Below are positions 62,990 through 64,000 of a stretch of DNA of 64,000 bases, one piece after another. Numbering within the stretch: the first letter of the stretch is position 1; every line of letters begins with the position of its first letter. The stretch is from Sapria himalayana. Its lineage: Eukaryota > Streptophyta > Magnoliopsida > Malpighiales > Rafflesiaceae. The notes under the pieces were generated by a model. That model worked only from the letters and a program-made list of their open reading frames with translations. It did not search any database and had not been told where the DNA came from. Position numbers and translations under genes: made by a program. The stretch lies in the NCBI GenBank assembly GCA_029783825.1, contig JAREIK010001466.1:160047-224046 (forward strand). The letters are read 5' to 3'.

Positions 62990-64000
62990 GTATGTATGTG
63001 TATGTGTGTGTGTGTAAACACAAACACATGTACTTTCATGCTAATACACATACCATCAAAGTCAATAGAAAGAAATAATTTAGGGATTAAAAACACACAT
63101 ATAGGTCTTTCAGGCATGGTCGGCATCTTCTAGTTCTTTGTCATTTAGTACTCCACGCAGATAGAGAACATTGTTACACCTGCACATGGAGCAATATATA
63201 CTATATTTTACAAACCAATAAAGAACACAACACAATGTCACTAATAAACATTTAGACTAGTGCATGCAACACCAACAGCTATTTGCAAGAAATTTCATAC
63301 AACGAGATAATCATGAGCTTATTTTTAAATTACCGAATCAAGATTTCCCCATGATTTCTAGTGAACTACCATCAACATATTCTTCTATGTTGCTCAGCTT
63401 CATGCATCAGTCCATGGTTAATTATAAGAAAGTTAAAAAGGAGTTTTGTATGGAAATAATATGTTTTAAATAAAAATTCCAAAATATGATGCTTGTTTGA
63501 AAAATATTACCAAACTAGCGCATCTAGAAATAGCATGGTAATGGGCATCTTTGTTAATGACAGGCATTGCCATGCTATTGAATTTTAAAAATCAAGATCT
63601 TCATCAATGTCTGCCTCACTTGATGATGCCAAATTCGGGCTTGAATTTGGGTTTGACACAAGATCCAGTTTGGAATCATTTCTACTTTCAATATTGCATC
63701 TTGGCCATATAGATTTCTAAGTGAGCAGCCAAGTTAAGTTGGTGGTTTGATCAAGAGATGATGTAGAAACTAAAGATGAAGAAGATGAATTTAACTTGAT
63801 GGTTTTTTTTTGGATTGAAATGGAGAAGCCACTCGTGGCAAGCATCCCTTGATTTGTTGAAGTTGAATGGTTCACTCTAAATCTTGATTAAAGAAAAAAA
63901 AACAAATCATTTAATAGGAGGAAAAGGATATAGATACATTCGAGTATGACAATGCCAATTTTCATATTTAATAAAACAAATAGGTACCTTATCATTGCCC
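62990..64000. other. Remaining part of CACTA E, no recognised gene
   Basis: 62965-63020 is a TGTATG/GTGTGT microsatellite. 63090-63190 is conserved with C. On the minus strand 63760-63590 encodes an acidic Ser-rich stretch ending SSSEADIDEDLDF before a stop. This might be exon of the second gene or a captured gene; I do not recognise it. The 69-codon plus-strand frame at 63264-63473 has no support. Confidence 0.4.

Larger units (their letters stand above)
58814..64000 (-). mobile_element. CACTA element E, 3' part on the minus strand, runs off the window
   Basis: The left end GACTAAAAGAAAAATCC resembles CACTACAAGAAAATTCC of B with the first base changed. Subterminal words (TGTAGCTAAAG, AACGATGGATTAACAATGG) follow to 58920, then continue at 62395 after a hAT insertion. 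62530-62775 is the conserved 3' block, 62804-62989 a coiled-coil open frame, and 63090-63190 matches C 52160-52070 inverted. The palindrome minisatellite that fills this place in B and C is almost absent here. The 5' half lies beyond 64000. Confidence 0.7.

Noticed and set aside
63264..63473. 69-codon plus-strand frame
   Set aside because: No homology recognised, and the coding strand of element E is minus.

Overview
The window looks like repeat-dominated, very AT-rich nuclear DNA from a flowering plant. The evidence is plant-type CACTA (En/Spm) transposon ends and pseudogenes (TNP2 transposase and a Transposase_24-like second gene), a hAT transposon, a Ty3/gypsy scrap, and decayed pieces of plant housekeeping genes (ARF1, DNA topoisomerase II, SDF2/MIR-domain protein, UTP6). 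I see no intact host gene and no rRNA, tRNA or CRISPR. The species cannot be named from this sequence.

Layout. 1-8198: degenerate GATA/GACA array. 8199-14993: 5' part of a CACTA element (A) carrying a 464-bp hAT-type MITE, a 19-bp minisatellite and a UTP6 exon fragment. 14994-40661: a bloated CACTA element (B) on the minus strand. It holds its 3' end, an array of short palindromes, a hAT scrap, a TNP2 pseudogene, a polypurine tract, an ATAGTTATAC-type satellite, an ARF1 retrocopy with target-site duplications, a gypsy scrap, and GATA then TATC arrays meeting tail-to-tail at about 36.06 kb. 40662-45245: TATC array. 45246-54386: a nearly full-length CACTA element (C) on the plus strand with TNP2 and second-gene pseudogenes. 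54387-56765: 3' part of a CACTA element (D) with topoisomerase II and SDF2 fragments. 56766-58813: GATA array. 58814-64000: CACTA element E (3' end first, minus strand), split by a 3.47-kb hAT transposon with its own transposase pseudogene.

How the parts fit. A and D have the same orientation, and each is bordered outside by GATA in the same polarity. Together they add up to about 9.2 kb, close to the 9.14 kb of C. The simplest reading is that A+D is one CACTA element, with captured gene pieces, sitting in a GATA array. It was later split by a 39-kb block in which B and C stand head-to-head around a TATC array with their 3' ends facing out. The hAT in E and the MITE in A are dated and bounded by matching empty sites in related elements in this same window.

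Long open frames across the arrays are a by-product of the tetranucleotide: TATC has no stop in any frame and spells Ser-Ile-Tyr-Leu. They are not annotated as genes. All homology calls come from reading the sequence and recalling families; no search or alignment was run.
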